Assembly (NCBI GenBank): GCA_963971405.1
Contig: OZ020485.1
Coordinates: 50,527,469 to 50,591,468, forward strand
Length of the DNA stretch: 64,000 nucleotides
Reading direction: 5' to 3'
Origin: Psococerastis gibbosa
Lineage: Eukaryota; Arthropoda; Insecta; Psocodea; Psocidae
In this document: positions 30,513 to 41,354 of the stretch, piece after piece
Position numbering within the stretch: the stretch's first letter is position 1
Layout: the number at the start of each line of letters is the position of its first letter
The notes under the pieces: generated by a model
Seen by the model: the letters and a program-made list of their open reading frames with translations, nothing else
Database searches by the model: none
What the model was told of the DNA's origin: nothing
Position numbers and translations under genes: made by a program

Positions 30513-31109
30513 GTGACCATAGAATATTGTTCTGTAATTAATAAAAAAATATTACAAAAGCAGAAAATGTCAAATCTCTTTAGAAGAGGCTCAATTTTTG
30601 ACACGGCAAGGAGGCATTTGGCTCAAATGGCGAGTGTCGCTGATGCTGATGATGACGATGACTTGGTGCTGTTAAATGGAATAGGTCCAATTGTCAGCCA
30701 CATCAGGCAACCGAATTACTTTGAGGAATGGGTGCCGCAAATGAATGATGAAGCGTTTTTTCGAATGAAGAGGACGACCTTTCATCGGTTTCACCACTTG
30801 GTTAGCAGTAACGTGCCTAGAGATGCGCCTCGGTTTGGTGGAAGGGCGGCAATACCCACTGACAAGAAATGCATAATAACTCTCAGTTATTTGGGCAGCC
30901 AGCAACCCTTTGTCGGAATTGCTGACCGTTACAATGTCTGTGAAGCGACTTCATTTCGAGCAGTGCTGCAAGTCATGGGTGTCCTTTCGGGGCTAATTAG
31001 GTCCATAATCTTTTGGCCCACGAGAGAAGAGTTTGGCCGACGATTTTGAGAAGATAAGCAAGCGTTCAGCAACGGCTGGATTTCCAGGTTTGTTATATTT
31101 TTTACAAGC

Positions 31110-31256
31110 CATTTACAAGACATGTAGCGTAGTAGTAGTAGTACGGACTCTTGACTTTCACCCGAAAGGTTGTTGGTCCGAGTCCCACACTGGCTACATT
31201 TTCTGGCCATGCTTCGGAGGGCATGTAAAGCCCTTATTTACACTCAGTGCTTGTTA
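31110..31256 (+). repeat. tRNA-derived SINE, copy 2
   Basis: Runs GACATGTAGCGTAGTAGTAG ... CACCCGAAAGGTTGTTGG-TCCGAGTCC (B-box, one base off) ... TGGCTACATTTTCTGGCCAT ... GAGGGCATGTAAAGCCC. It aligns with 17500-17680 on the minus strand. Lies within the first intron-like gap of the Harbinger transposase. A third partial copy (32395-32437, GACATGTAGAGTAGTGGTAC...CACCCGAAAGGT) is in the third gap. Confidence 0.65.
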
Positions 31257-32394
31257 AAATACAACTACTATGACTACGTACATGTAGGGAAGCAGGAAAA
31301 GTCTTCTCATGAAAATACGGTTTCATTATGGTATCGTAATTTATCTCTACTCTCTAGACCGGTTCTTAATCCATAAAATTAAAACTGCCTTAACTAATAA
31401 GCCTTAAGAGATATCTAGTGTGAACGGAATGAAACACGGGAGTTTCATACGTGTAGTCCATAGAGCGTTGATATCTACAGTAGTTATGCGCACGGCAGTG
31501 CCAATTCTTTTATGGTGTATTTGTGAACGACTACGACTGTGGCTCATTCCCGTGATGTACTGGCAGAACAATAATACTTATTGTAACTACTACTATCAAT
31601 TCACTGTTTCACTACTTGTTACAGGGGTCATTGGGGCTATTGACGGGTGCGACATCCCTTGCCTCATTGAGGACGATATGCAGAAGGACTATTTGAACAG
31701 GAAAATGTTCACCAGCATTCGTCTTCAAGGGGTCTGCACTGCCGACGCTCTGTTGACAGAAATTTCGGTTGGGGCGCCTGGCTGTGTTCACGATGCCACA
31801 GCTCTGCTATTTTCAAATGTTAACGAAAACTGTGTCGGCGGTGATATAATTTTTATAATGTTGCCGAGTTTTTGGAGGATTGTTCACTCACCTCACGTGG
31901 CATGCCTGGCCTTGAGCTAAGGTAGACCAGTTTTAGTTTTAGTTTTAGTTTAGATTAATTCATTGATTATTGTCTTTGTTGTATTGTGCTATACTAATGA
32001 CTTGTTCCATGTATTCATTAATACCTGATGGAATATACGATTATTTATTTATTTATATTGTATCACCTTGTAGGGGATTCAGCCTATGGGTTATGCACAT
32101 GGTTAATGGTCCCCTACAAGGACAACGGTCGGTTGACGTCGGCACAGAAACAATTTAACACGACATTAAGCAGGGCAAGGTATGCACTCAACTTGCATTA
32201 ATGAACTCACTTCAATTTAGTCACAGGCACGGCACCAAATGGTAGTAACGCCAAGAGTGGTCGTTGGCTAAATAAGAAAATAATAACAATAAAAAAAACA
32301 TTCATTAAAGTAACAGTTCTAGCGACTTTAATTCATTTCCTTGACGTATTGACATGGCAAGTAATGAATGTTCAACCACAAATTATTTATCAAG

Positions 32395-32437
32395 ACATGT
32401 AGAGTAGTGGTACGGACTCTGACTTTCACCCGAAAGG
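32395..32437 (+). repeat. tRNA-derived SINE, partial copy 3
   Basis: GACATGTAGAGTAGTGGTAC through CACCCGAAAGGT matches only the 5' (A-box) part of copies at 17500-17680 and 31110-31256. Confidence 0.55.
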
Positions 32438-33067
32438 TAAAGTAAAAATAATATACTGTACGTCCACCATAATGTGAATATTTTATTTGGCAATAACTTT
32501 TGGCAGTGACCTTGAGTAAGTTGCCCAAATGGTATAACACCAAGCCAAAGAACGGAAGTTATTAGCTTAGCAGCCCAGCTGTCTCCATGGAAAACGTTAC
32601 TAACGGGCATGATGCTGACCGCAACATCGCAAAACGACATAGATACTGTATACTATAAATCATTGGGAATCGTTCACGAGACCACACGTCTTTTTCTTAA
32701 TGCACAGCATTGAACTATGAATTGGGATTGATGTTAATTTTGATATTTCAGAGTGAAAATTGAGCATAGCTTCGGCTTATTGCAGGGAAGATGGAGGAGG
32801 CTTATGCTAATTAACAAGAAGTCAGTAAAAAAAGGTTGTTGAGGTTATTGTTGCATGTTGCGTTCTACACAACTTTTGCCTCCGTGAAGGAGATTTTTTC
32901 CCGACGGGCGTTCCACAAGAAGACAATGACGATAATGATGATGGCGAAAATATTGACAAGCCCAAAGAAGCCGCTGTACAGAAGCGCGACGAAATAAGGG
33001 ACTTGTTCAGCAGACCTACTTAATCATAGTGAGATTCTCCAAAGTGACTTCGTGGAACTTCATCATA

Positions 33068-33166
33068 CTTATAATTGTAGAAAGAATGAGACGCAACTGA
33101 TCCACAATAAAATCTATAAAATTTTATTGTGGATCAGTTGCGTCTCATTCTTTCTACAATTATAAG
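33068..33166. repeat. Perfect 46-bp-arm hairpin behind the Harbinger transposase
   Basis: Arms 33068-33113 and 33121-33166 are exact reverse complements around a 7-base loop (CTATAAA). The word GACCTACTTAA occurs both just before the transposase stop (33013) and immediately after the right arm (33166), so the unit looks like a snap-back duplication in which the strand folded on itself and copied back. Confidence 0.85.
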
Positions 33167-33879
33167 ACCTACTTAAGGTTAACTGTCATTGAACAACTTA
33201 TTTGCTTTTACTTTCATTTCCCATTTTGTATGTCATATTGTAATTGTTCATAAATTTGTGATTTTAATTTTGTATCAAATTTATTTCTTGTCATCTTCCA
33301 CTTTCTTCTTACCATTATCTATCTGGCTACTGGAAGGCAGTGATCTATGAATTTTAAAATTACACCTGGTATAGACTAATGTGTTATTACAGATTCCAGT
33401 TGGCGCTTTATAAAAGCTGTTGTTCATCTTTAAATATGAAATTATACCCCACCTTCCGCAATACTTCTTTTCCCTGAGAAGTATCTTGCCAACACTAAGG
33501 TCCTATGATAATTCATTTGGTGCCTCAAACTCTGAGAGATAACAAATTAAAGGGAGTGTAGCCTTCCAGCGGGTGGACTTTATGTAGACGATTTTGAGTC
33601 TCATACCTGGTGCTGCAGATAGGCTACACTGATCTTAGGGCTAGCCTATGATCACACTTGTTTACTGAGTGCTTGCTGCTTGGCATAGGAGCTTTTTATG
33701 AGCTAGTCAGAGACTGAGAGGGCAAACCTTTCACCACCTACCTACAGTCAAAAAGTGGGTATTTAGTAAGGAAGATTTTAATTATTCATTTATAATCAGA
33801 GTACAGTCGCATATAAAGTTTACAGATAAGAATATAAATAAATACAAGGTACACCAGATTATTAATTATAATTTATACC
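33167..33879. other. Intron DNA without recognisable feature
   Basis: AT-rich, no family motif in any frame. It separates the Harbinger transposase from the convergent coiled-coil frame at 33880-34104. Confidence 0.4.
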
Positions 33880-34104
33880 TCACTTCCTGGCCTCTTTTAG
33901 GAGGGTAATCAACTCATCTCTCTGGTCAGCCTCCCGTTCGCGGAGAGCAAGTTCCCTATCAAACACATTTTGCAACATGTCCCGCATGTCCCTAGCCCTC
34001 TCGGCGGTTGCTTGTTCCTTGTCTTTTAAAAAGACCAGAACCTCATTTTTTTTGTTTGGTCTAAACCTTTTGACGTCAAACCTACTAGGCGTGGGTGTGA
34101 GCAT
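33880..34104 (-). CDS. Coiled-coil C-terminal fragment, possible Harbinger accessory protein
   Basis: Minus frame of 74 residues: a basic start (FDVKRFRPNKKNEV) and a long amphipathic helix (KDKEQATAERARDMRDML, RELALREREADQRDELITLL). PIF/Harbinger elements usually encode, besides the transposase, a SANT/trihelix or MADF protein that ends in such a coiled coil. The position, convergent with the transposase 860 bp away, fits that role, but no DNA-binding part is seen upstream. Confidence 0.45.
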   Translation of the reverse strand: MLTPTPSRFDVKRFRPNKKNEVLVFLKDKEQATAERARDMRDMLQNVFDRELALREREADQRDELITLLKEARK

Positions 34105-34654
34105 GGCAAAGTTGCTCTCTTTAATTTAGGAGTCAAAGATGGATTTTAATTTTGATGAATGCAGCATATTGTGTAATATTTCTCTAAAATTATTTCATAA
34201 TGGATAGACACGAATTAAAAATGAAATGCCGCAATTGCGGAACTGTCCATGGAAGTGGTTCCGACCTGTTTGTTTGTGGGGACCACTTAGTCCCACATGT
34301 GCAATAACCAGTCTGCTTCCAGCTTCACCTTTTTCCCAGTAGATGGCGCTGTTGTCGGGTACCATGATAAAAAAGGAACAAGTTGCGTTTATGTAAAGTC
34401 CCGTGCACGATTCAGGTTATCCCATGTGTTCTTCTCCCTTAAAAGTGTTGACAGTAATATCCAGTTACAGTGCAAGGTTAATAGCGGCGGTACATGGCAG
34501 CATAACCAGTAATACATCTTTAAGCATTGAAAATATTAGGCAAGGCTCCAATTGAAAGGAATTTCTTGAATGTTGGAAACAAAGCGTTGATCAGTCCTGT
34601 AATTGATGAACTGAATTACCTACAGACTACTGGCATCTACTTAAATTAAACACT

Positions 34655-36740
34655 GGATTTTTCACGGGCACTATTAAGTTGAAAGTGATTGCGCTAGAAG
34701 GAGATAACTTAGGCCTCAACTCAATGTTGGGTTTCGTAGAAAGTTTCCGTGCAAATCGTTGTTGTCGGCTTGTCGCATTTGTATGGCTGAGACGAGCCAG
34801 CTTCAGACGTTAGTGGTGGAGGATGTTTCATTATTGAGAAATACGAAAACATATCTGGAGCAGCTAACTGGTGATCCTGATAATCTCATTACATCTGGTA
34901 ATAAAGAAAGATGTTTTTTTACATTTGACATTTTTGAAAATGTAGCTGTAGATCCTATGCAAGATGTTTTCGAGGGTGTGGCTCGATATGTTATGAAATA
35001 TCTCGTTGAACACAACTTAGAGGCGCGCTATATATAGTAGAGGATCCGAAGTAAGATCGTCCTTCACTCATGTGTCAACCACATAAAAGTGATATTTTAT
35101 CAAACGAAACTCGTTTCTTAACATAATTTCATAAGGCAACCCATTAGGAAATGGTCAAATTAATTAAAATTATAATAAATTATTATTTTCCAATAATTTC
35201 ACCGGCGTGTCTACCAAACAAAAACAATTCCAGTTGAAAGTTTAAAATGTACACAACATGCAATACCTCAGTTGACTACCTTCTGCTGGTCCCTATTACC
35301 CGGTTGCCGGGTTTAAACAGGTAAATTGATGTTAATAATTTCCCTCATCTGTCAACCAATCGAAACCAGTTTTAAAATTGAAATTACAAATAGCATAGTG
35401 TAAGGTTGCTTGAGAAAATTTGGTCATAGATAGTAGTTGTAAAGACTTTTAGATAAAAAAAATTGGAGAAAAATTTTCAAACAAATTTTCTCAAGCAACC
35501 TTACACTACGTTATTTGTAATTAAATTATTTCAATTTTAAAACTGGTTTCGATTGGTTGGCAGATGAGTGAAATTATTAACATCAATTTACCTGTTTAAA
35601 CCCGGCAACCGGGTAATAGGGACCAGAAAAAGGTAGTCAACTGAGGTATTGCATGTTGTGTACATTTTAAACTTTCAACTGGAATTGTTTTTGTTTGGTA
35701 GACACGCCGGTGAAATTATTAGAAAATAATAATTTTACTTAATTTGACCATTTCCTAATGGGTTGCCTTATGAAATTATGTTAAGAAACGTGTTTCGTTT
35801 GATAAAATATCACTTTTATGTGGTTGACACATGAGTGAAGGACGATATTACTTCGGATCCTCTACTAATACGCTATATACGCAGATACGCTATATACTAC
35901 GGGCCGTATTCCGGTTCTAAGCCACGTAACGCTTTGGTTTTTGAAGGAAGCTCTCAAGTTAAGATCAGAACAACTTCTTCAGAAAATATGATCACGCTCA
36001 TACGATATTTCTCATTAATAGCCGGCTATTTCATACCAGATGATGATGAATCCTGGCAATTGTATATTCTTTTAAGGAAAATAAGTGAGCTTGTATTAAG
36101 TTTTACTGTGGACGCTGACATTACGCCCATTTATGCTCATTCCTTGGTTCAATCATTCCACCATTTGTATAAAAAAATTACTCGGCAGGCTCTTAAGCCA
36201 AAGTTTCCTTTTCTAACGCATTACACTGCAATGGTACGGAAATTTGGCAGTTTGAGAATGATATGGGCCATGCGTTTCGAGGCTAAACATAGAACTTCAA
36301 AACTAGTGGCAAGGTCCACAGCCACGCGAGTCAAAATTTGTAAGACATTAGCCATAAGACATGGGCTTATGCTGGGTAAGAAATTATTCAAAAATCATTT
36401 GCCCCCAATCGTTAAATTTGGTAAAAGAACTGTACTAAACCGTACGGAAAAAAACAAATTCATTGATTTTGGGGAACAGCTACATTTTCTATCGTTTGTC
36501 AACACAGCTGGTGTCATTTGGAAACCAAATTCCATTGCCCTTATAGATTTCGATGAAGATGGCACTCCGCTGTTCGGGTTAATCGAACAGATAATTATAA
36601 ATTCTGAAGACAATGTAATTTTTCATTGTGGTTTATTTGAGACATTGTTCCTTCACGAACATTACTTCGCATTCAAGGTATTGCGAAGCGATGGCTTTAG
36701 GTCCGTAAATAACAGTTGGGCGCCCATCCAAACTGAGTGA
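34655..36740 (+). pseudogene. tnp2-like (CACTA-type?) transposase, split by a foldback element
   Basis: Part 1 has EGDNLGLNSMLGFVESFRAN (about 34700-34755), a frameshift, then MLSACRICMAETSQLQTLVV and VAVDPMQDVFEGVARYVMKY to 35034. Part 2 (35879-36740) continues with PLLIRYIRRYAIYYGPYSGS, KPKFPFLTHYTAMVRKFGSL, WAMRFEAKHRTSKLVARSTA and IRHGLMLGKKL. The order G-D-x-x-x-L-x-x-x-L-G-F, C-x-x-C, D-x-M-H/Q-D-x-x-x-G-V and M-R-x-E-A-K-H-R is that of a large family of uncharacterised transposase-like proteins resembling plant tnp2. The 833-bp foldback at 35035-35867 separates the two. A Cys/His stretch at 34215-34300 (KMKCRNCGTVHGSGSDLFVC) may be its zinc-finger start. Confidence 0.65.
35035..35867. 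mobile_element. 833-bp foldback element inserted in the transposase
   Basis: Arms of about 390 bp (35035-35427 and 35478-35867) are nearly perfect inverted repeats, ends TAGTAGAGGATCCGAAG and CTTCGGATCCTCTACTA, with a spacer of about 50 bp. CGCTATATA lies directly outside the left end (35026-35034) and three bases outside the right end (35871-35879), a possible 9-bp target duplication. Arm mismatches are few (for example ACTCGTTTC/ACGTGTTTC). It has no coding capacity. A 9-bp duplication would fit a Mutator-like or foldback family (inference). Confidence 0.85.
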
Positions 36741-36929
36741 AGCAGATAAACCACTTTTTTGAGAGAAATTAAGAAAAACCATAAGTTAGGCGCTCAAACA
36801 GAAAGGAACAAACGTCTGCAACAACACTGTTCGCAGGGTATTGCATGGCCAACGATATCATGGATGTACACCGAGAAAGAAGCCATGGATAAATAAATTA
36901 AATCGAGGCAAAAAAGTAGAGTTGTTTAA

Positions 36930-37894
36930 TATCATCGGATCGGATCATCCGGTCACAGGGAGACTTTAGAATCCAACCACGACAATACTGGTAACTTTCT
37001 TGGTCTAGTTAAGCTCCTGGGCATGTTTGATCCCGTCATTGAAGTCTATCTTAACCACTTTAAAAACCATCCTACTTTTCACCAGTTGTTCAAAATCAGT
37101 TTATACACCTCATGGCAAATACGGTACGCCAGCATTTATTGCAAAATATTCGCAATGCAAAGTTATATGGTCTCATGTTCGACTCGACTCCCGGCGAAGC
37201 ACATCGGGAGCAGATGTCTCAAGGAGTGCGATACGTAGAAGTTACTTTTGAGAAGAAATCAGTCCGGGTTAGGGAATCATTTCTTGGATTCATTCCAATA
37301 AGTGATAAGGATGCTGCAAGTTTAGTTAAGGAGTAAACTCAAAAAAATATAAATCCGGCACTGGTCTTTCCGATACATCCCACGGCTGGATATCATCCTC
37401 ATGGAAATGAGAACTAGATTTCCCGGACAGCTGCTGCATTTTTTCAATCTGCGACCTTTAGTGCCTAATATATTGCTGAAAAAAGATGAGAAGCCAATGG
37501 TGACTGCTTTTCAAAAATATCAGTAATTCCTGAAAATGAGCCATCACTGTTGCCTTTTCCAGGGAAATCGCCCTGTGGAAGAATCACTGGAGGAAACAGA
37601 AAGAAGAAGTAACCCTCAATAGACGCATTCACATTGTGTGACCCCGAGCTGTATCCAATTATATCGCAGTTGCTGAACATTTTCTCTGTCCAGCCTGTTA
37701 GCGTCGCGTCAGCGGAGACAGCTTTTTATACACTGCAAAGAGTCTTACCATGGCTAAGGAGTAACATGAAGGAAGAAAGAATCAGTGGTTTCACCCTACT
37801 AAATGCCCATAGGGACATTCCTATCGACATTGAAAAAGTCATTGACAGATATGGCAGCGCCGGCAACCGTCAATACGAATTTTTTATTCGTTAA
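36930..37894 (+). pseudogene. hAT transposase (ZMYM1-like) relic
   Basis: Frames in succession: DNTGNFLGLVKLLGMFDPVI (about 36980-37040) and VYLNHFKNHPTFH; then LMFDSTPGEAHREQMSQGVR and VRESFLGFIPISDKDAA (37112-37336); then the C-terminal dimerisation domain QPVSVASAETAFYTLQRVLP and RISGFTLLNAHRDIPI (37634-37894). The middle of the protein is deleted between about 37340 and 37630. Related to, but different from, the copies at 8884 and 41935. Confidence 0.75.
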
Positions 37895-38704
37895 CAGGAC
37901 GAACTACAAAGAACAGTTTTTTGTTAAAGTGAACTGTGAAATAATTTTTTATTTTAAAGTTAGCCTACCAATTCCTAAAGTTACTAATTAATTTCTTCTT
38001 ACTTCTAGTACCAATTAATAATGAGAGATGTTACGGTTATGTTCTAAATGGTAAAATGAAATCGAAAAAATTCGCAGTTAATTTAACTTTTTTAACGATT
38101 TTATTTTTCAAATGTTTTCGAAGTTCCACAAAGTCACTAAGGAGGCAATATTAAAGTTACGGTTGTGTTATATAATTGCTTACTGCTGGACGATTTGCAT
38201 AAAAAAGGTACCTCTTACAATACAACTAATACAAGTGCCCCCCCCCCCTTATTTATGAGGTCTGGGACCGCCTCTGAGTCTTCACTCACGAAGAGTGGAG
38301 AGAAATATTTTCAAATATTTGTGGATGAATGTAATGTAAGCTATCCACTTCTTGCCGCGGGCGTTGAATTCTACCAACTAAACTGCCTCCCACTCACGGT
38401 TGACCCGAACATTAATTAGATCAGGCAAATTATGCCTTGCAACAGCGCTGTCAGAGATTTTCTCATTTTGAGGCTATGTCCGCCCCTGAGTTAAGTGTGT
38501 CCATTTATATATTTTGTAGTAGGGCTACGTACACAGTGGACGATTCGAACGCCAGCGGTTAGCTGAGAAATTTGTCATGGCAGGAAATACTATGCCAGCG
38601 GTTGCATCGCAATTGTTACATGCTAAATTAAATTCACTCAGAGCCGGTTTCGAAATACCTGAACACATTGCAGCCAAATGTTACCTGATTTCTTTGACTT
38701 TCAG
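37895..38704. other. Intron DNA, mostly featureless
   Basis: AT-rich with a C-run at 38236-38246 followed by GAGGTCTGGGACCGCC, perhaps a relic of the poly-C MITE family. Ends in the CTTTGACTTTCAG acceptor of GH1 exon 3. Confidence 0.4.
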
Positions 38705-38839
38705 GCACAAATTTACCGATTTTCGATCTCGTGGTCTCGGGTGATGCCTGATGGAATTACTACAACGCCAAACCAACAGGGCATCGACTATTACAATAAC
38801 CTTATCAATGAACTGCTGGCCAACGGAATTCAACCTATG
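38705..38839 (+). CDS. GH1 gene 2, exon 3
   Basis: 45 codons: [20 protein letters not shown] then [20 protein letters not shown] and [12 protein letters not shown] is the most conserved early GH1 block. I place the donor at ATG|GTAACA rather than at the GG|GTGCGT 22 bases later, because exon 4 supplies VTL directly after QPM as the family requires. Confidence 0.9.
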
Positions 38840-39289
38840 GTAACATATTTTGATCAATTGGGTGCGTATTTTCAGAATGCAATGTGTACTCCATTGAAAT
38901 GTTACAATTTAAGGACCGAGTATTGCATTTCTTAGAGGCAGCAATTTTATTTTTGAGACATGTGAGGGGGTCAATAGAAGCTTAACCTCAAGTTTGTGGG
39001 TTCACCACCCTTGCCCCCCGGCCACCTGAAAAAAAGGGGTAGGTAGCGGGGAAAAGAGTTAGGAATGAATAAGTAAAGTTATACGAATTTCTCAAAAAAT
39101 TTGTAAGAATATATTTACAATAAAAAACAAAAAAATAAATACGAGGGGCGGTCGCGTGATCCGTGGCAGAGCTGAGTAGGTACTATGCAGACTGAACCGT
39201 CTACCACCAACGTGAAGACCATTTAACCTCTGATTCAGGTGTCCAGATTCATGGACCTCGCTCATCATGCTGAGTAACAGTAGCGCATT

Positions 39290-39775
39290 GTTTGTGTTAA
39301 TGTGTTGATAAGTGCACACATTCAGCAGCGGAGCGCTATCAAATTTTTGACTCGTGAGGGCGTATCTGTCAACGATATTCAAAATCGTTTGTCCAATGTG
39401 TATGGGGCATCTGTCTTGAAGATTTCTGCCATAAAAAAAAGTGGAGTCAACTTTTTCGACTTGGCCGGGAATCTGTCGAAGACGACCCTCGACCCGGATC
39501 GTCTGCTCATATCCTCACTCCAGACAAAGTGGAAGAAGTTAGGAGAGTGGTGCTTGATGACCGGCGGTTAAAGAAGAAAGAAATTACACAAATAAGCAAA
39601 ATTTCAGAAACTAACGTGCCTAAGGTGTTACATGAACATTTAGGCATGTGGAAGGAGTCGGCAAAGTGAGTGCCCAGAAACCATTCGGTGTTTCAAAAGG
39701 CGGAGAGAGTGAGGGCATGTCGGGACTTTTTAAATTTGTGTGGTGCCGAGCTTTTATTGACCCCTTACACGTTTT
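39290..39775 (+). pseudogene. mariner transposase N-terminal half
   Basis: IQQRSAIKFLTREGVSVNDI then RLSNVYGASVLKISAI and KKSGVNFF start the DNA-binding region. Further on, shifted frames give the DDPRPGSS-like linker, VVLDDRRLKKKEITQISKIS and VLHEHLGMWKESAK, ending around SVFQKAERVRACRDFLN. These are the paired HTH, linker and pre-catalytic region of mariner. Several frameshifts; the catalytic part is absent here. A mariner C-terminus is present separately at 47200-47500. Confidence 0.75.
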
Positions 39776-40000
39776 AAAAATAAAATTGCTGCCTCTAAAA
39801 ATTGCAAAGCTCATGTAACATTTCAATGGCCCAGTGCTACTCTACAATAATTGATTGTTTACATTTTTTACCCAAGAATAAGTTATTGTTAAACGGCACA
39901 GTACATGTACCTGTGGATGGAGGAATACAGGTAGGCGATGACAGATGCCAGTACATTGAAATGAAATTACTGGCTTTAGCACTTTTTAATGGCATTGCAG

Positions 40001-40123
40001 GTGACTTTGATGCACGGGGATGTCCCTCAGAGACTGTCCGGACTCGGGGGTTGGACTAACCCTGTCGTTGGCAATTACTTCGTCGACTATGCAAGGGTGG
40101 CTTTTGAAAATTTTGGAGATAGG
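40001..40123 (+). CDS. GH1 gene 2, exon 4
   Basis: 41 codons after [26 protein letters not shown] then [21 protein letters not shown], donor AGG|GTAAGA. This is the GH1 block V-T-L-Y-H-W-D-x-P-Q-x-L-x-x-x-G-G-W ... Y-A-x-x-x-F-x-x-F-G-D-R. Two family positions differ: Met for Tyr and Gly for Trp in Y-H-W-D. The His that lines the -1 subsite is kept. Confidence 0.9.
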
Positions 40124-40242
40124 GTAAGATACTCTTAATGTTATAATTTATACGCCAATTTTTATTATATTTCACTCCAAACTGCATACTATTCAGATCA
40201 CGTTCGAATAGTATTTATTTAAGAAAGTCCCTATTCTTCGAA

Positions 40243-40980
40243 ATGGTTATGGTTATGGCAAACCTCCACACATTCACCCTTCCGGAGTTATTATTTATTA
40301 TTATTATTATTTTTCTGTTTGAGGTGACATCTTGTATTCAAACTAGCCCAGACAAACCCCTCAGGGGGTTTTTGGTACTCTATGAAATATTGTATGCCTT
40401 TTACTTTCTGTTGAGTATACCTAGGTATATGCCCTTGCTCCGTGGAGTAACGGACGAAGGAAAAAAAATATTATTATTATTATTATTATATAAACATGCT
40501 AACATTATGCCAATAACTAAATTATTCAAGTATAAATTAGTAATAGATACGGTAACTATTTTAAAAACGAATACCAAATAGATGATAAAGGGAAGTATAT
40601 AGGTAATACAAGAAACCAAAAAAAAGCTAACGTTTGAGATAACTTATAACAAATATGGAGAGATTACACAAAGTAGGTACTTATACCAAAGAAATGAACT
40701 TCCTCCACAAATGAAAAAATTTAAACAGGTGGGTGAGTTAAAAGCGGGTATAAAGAAATGGTTGAAAGGATGGAAAGAGGAATGAGCAATTGTCAATGGG
40801 GGGTTATAGTGATAAAAACAGCCTATTAATATTAAGGTAACAAGTAAAAATAGAATAAACTTTATAAATATATAACAAAAAATAATATGATTATGCATTG
40901 TTTAGCAGCACTGTATAAGCCCTTTGTCCCAATCAAGTACTAGCTTGGGGATGCGGGCATTATTGTACCACCCTAACCAG
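40243..40980. repeat. LINE 3'-end repeats with (ATT)n tails
   Basis: A cluster of noncoding 3' ends: (ATT)n at 40287-40310, TAACGGACGAAGG...(ATT)n at 40470-40490, and 40893-40964 (TTGTTTAGCAGCACTGTATA ... CTAGCTTGGGGATGCGGG) shared with 23140-23212. They appear to be serial truncated insertions of related non-LTR elements. Confidence 0.55.
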
Positions 40981-41354
40981 CTCAAGTTCGGACACTTGAA
41001 GTTTTTACTCACTTACTTCACAAAATATTTTTTTTCTCTTAAATTGTGATAGAATAATTTTTTTGACAGTGATACATTAAAATATGGATCATTAGGTAGA
41101 TTTGGAAGAAAATATTTTTAAAATCTATGGAAGAATAACCTCAGGCATAATATTTGTTTCCACCCTTGCAAGGACTATGAAAATGATCCACTTTCTGGGA
41201 CCTGGTTTTTGCGTAAAAAATTCAACTTACCAGGTCAAAAACCATCTAAAAGTTGAAAACAATTTCATTTTAACAATAATAGTTGAAAAAGTTTCAATAA
41301 CGAAAATTTTTCATCGCGTTATCCACGGATTGATGAAAGTGATAACGTGATAAG

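Larger units (their letters stand above)
30513..33023 (+). pseudogene. PIF/Harbinger transposase (HARBI1-like), four exon-like blocks
   Basis: Block 1 (30513-31087; Met at 30513 or more likely 30567) has LLNGIGPIVSHIRQPNYFEE and FHRFHHLVSSNVPRDAPRFG, the N-terminal part. It ends TTTCCAG|GTTTGT and joins in phase to block 2 at 31626 (VIGAIDGCDIPC, first catalytic Asp; VHDATALLFSN). Block 3 (32074-32178) has GDSAYGLCTWLMVPYKDNGR, second Asp, ending AAG|GTATGC. Block 4 (32752-33023) begins after TTTCAG, has VKIEHSFGLLQGRWRRLML (catalytic Glu) and CVLHNFCLREGDFF, stop at 33021. All three catalytic residues are present and the junctions join in phase, so it may be a spliced gene; the end of block 2 is unclear (a stop at 31918). 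SINE copies sit in the first and third gaps. Confidence 0.75.

Noticed and set aside
31136-31200. tRNA gene
   Set aside because: A- and B-box-like words are present but the sequence cannot form a cloverleaf and recurs as a dispersed repeat; called a SINE.
38840-38861. Longer exon 3 with donor at GG|GTGCGT
   Set aside because: Would insert VTYFDQLG before exon 4, which itself begins VTL; only the ATG|GTAACA donor gives the family order.
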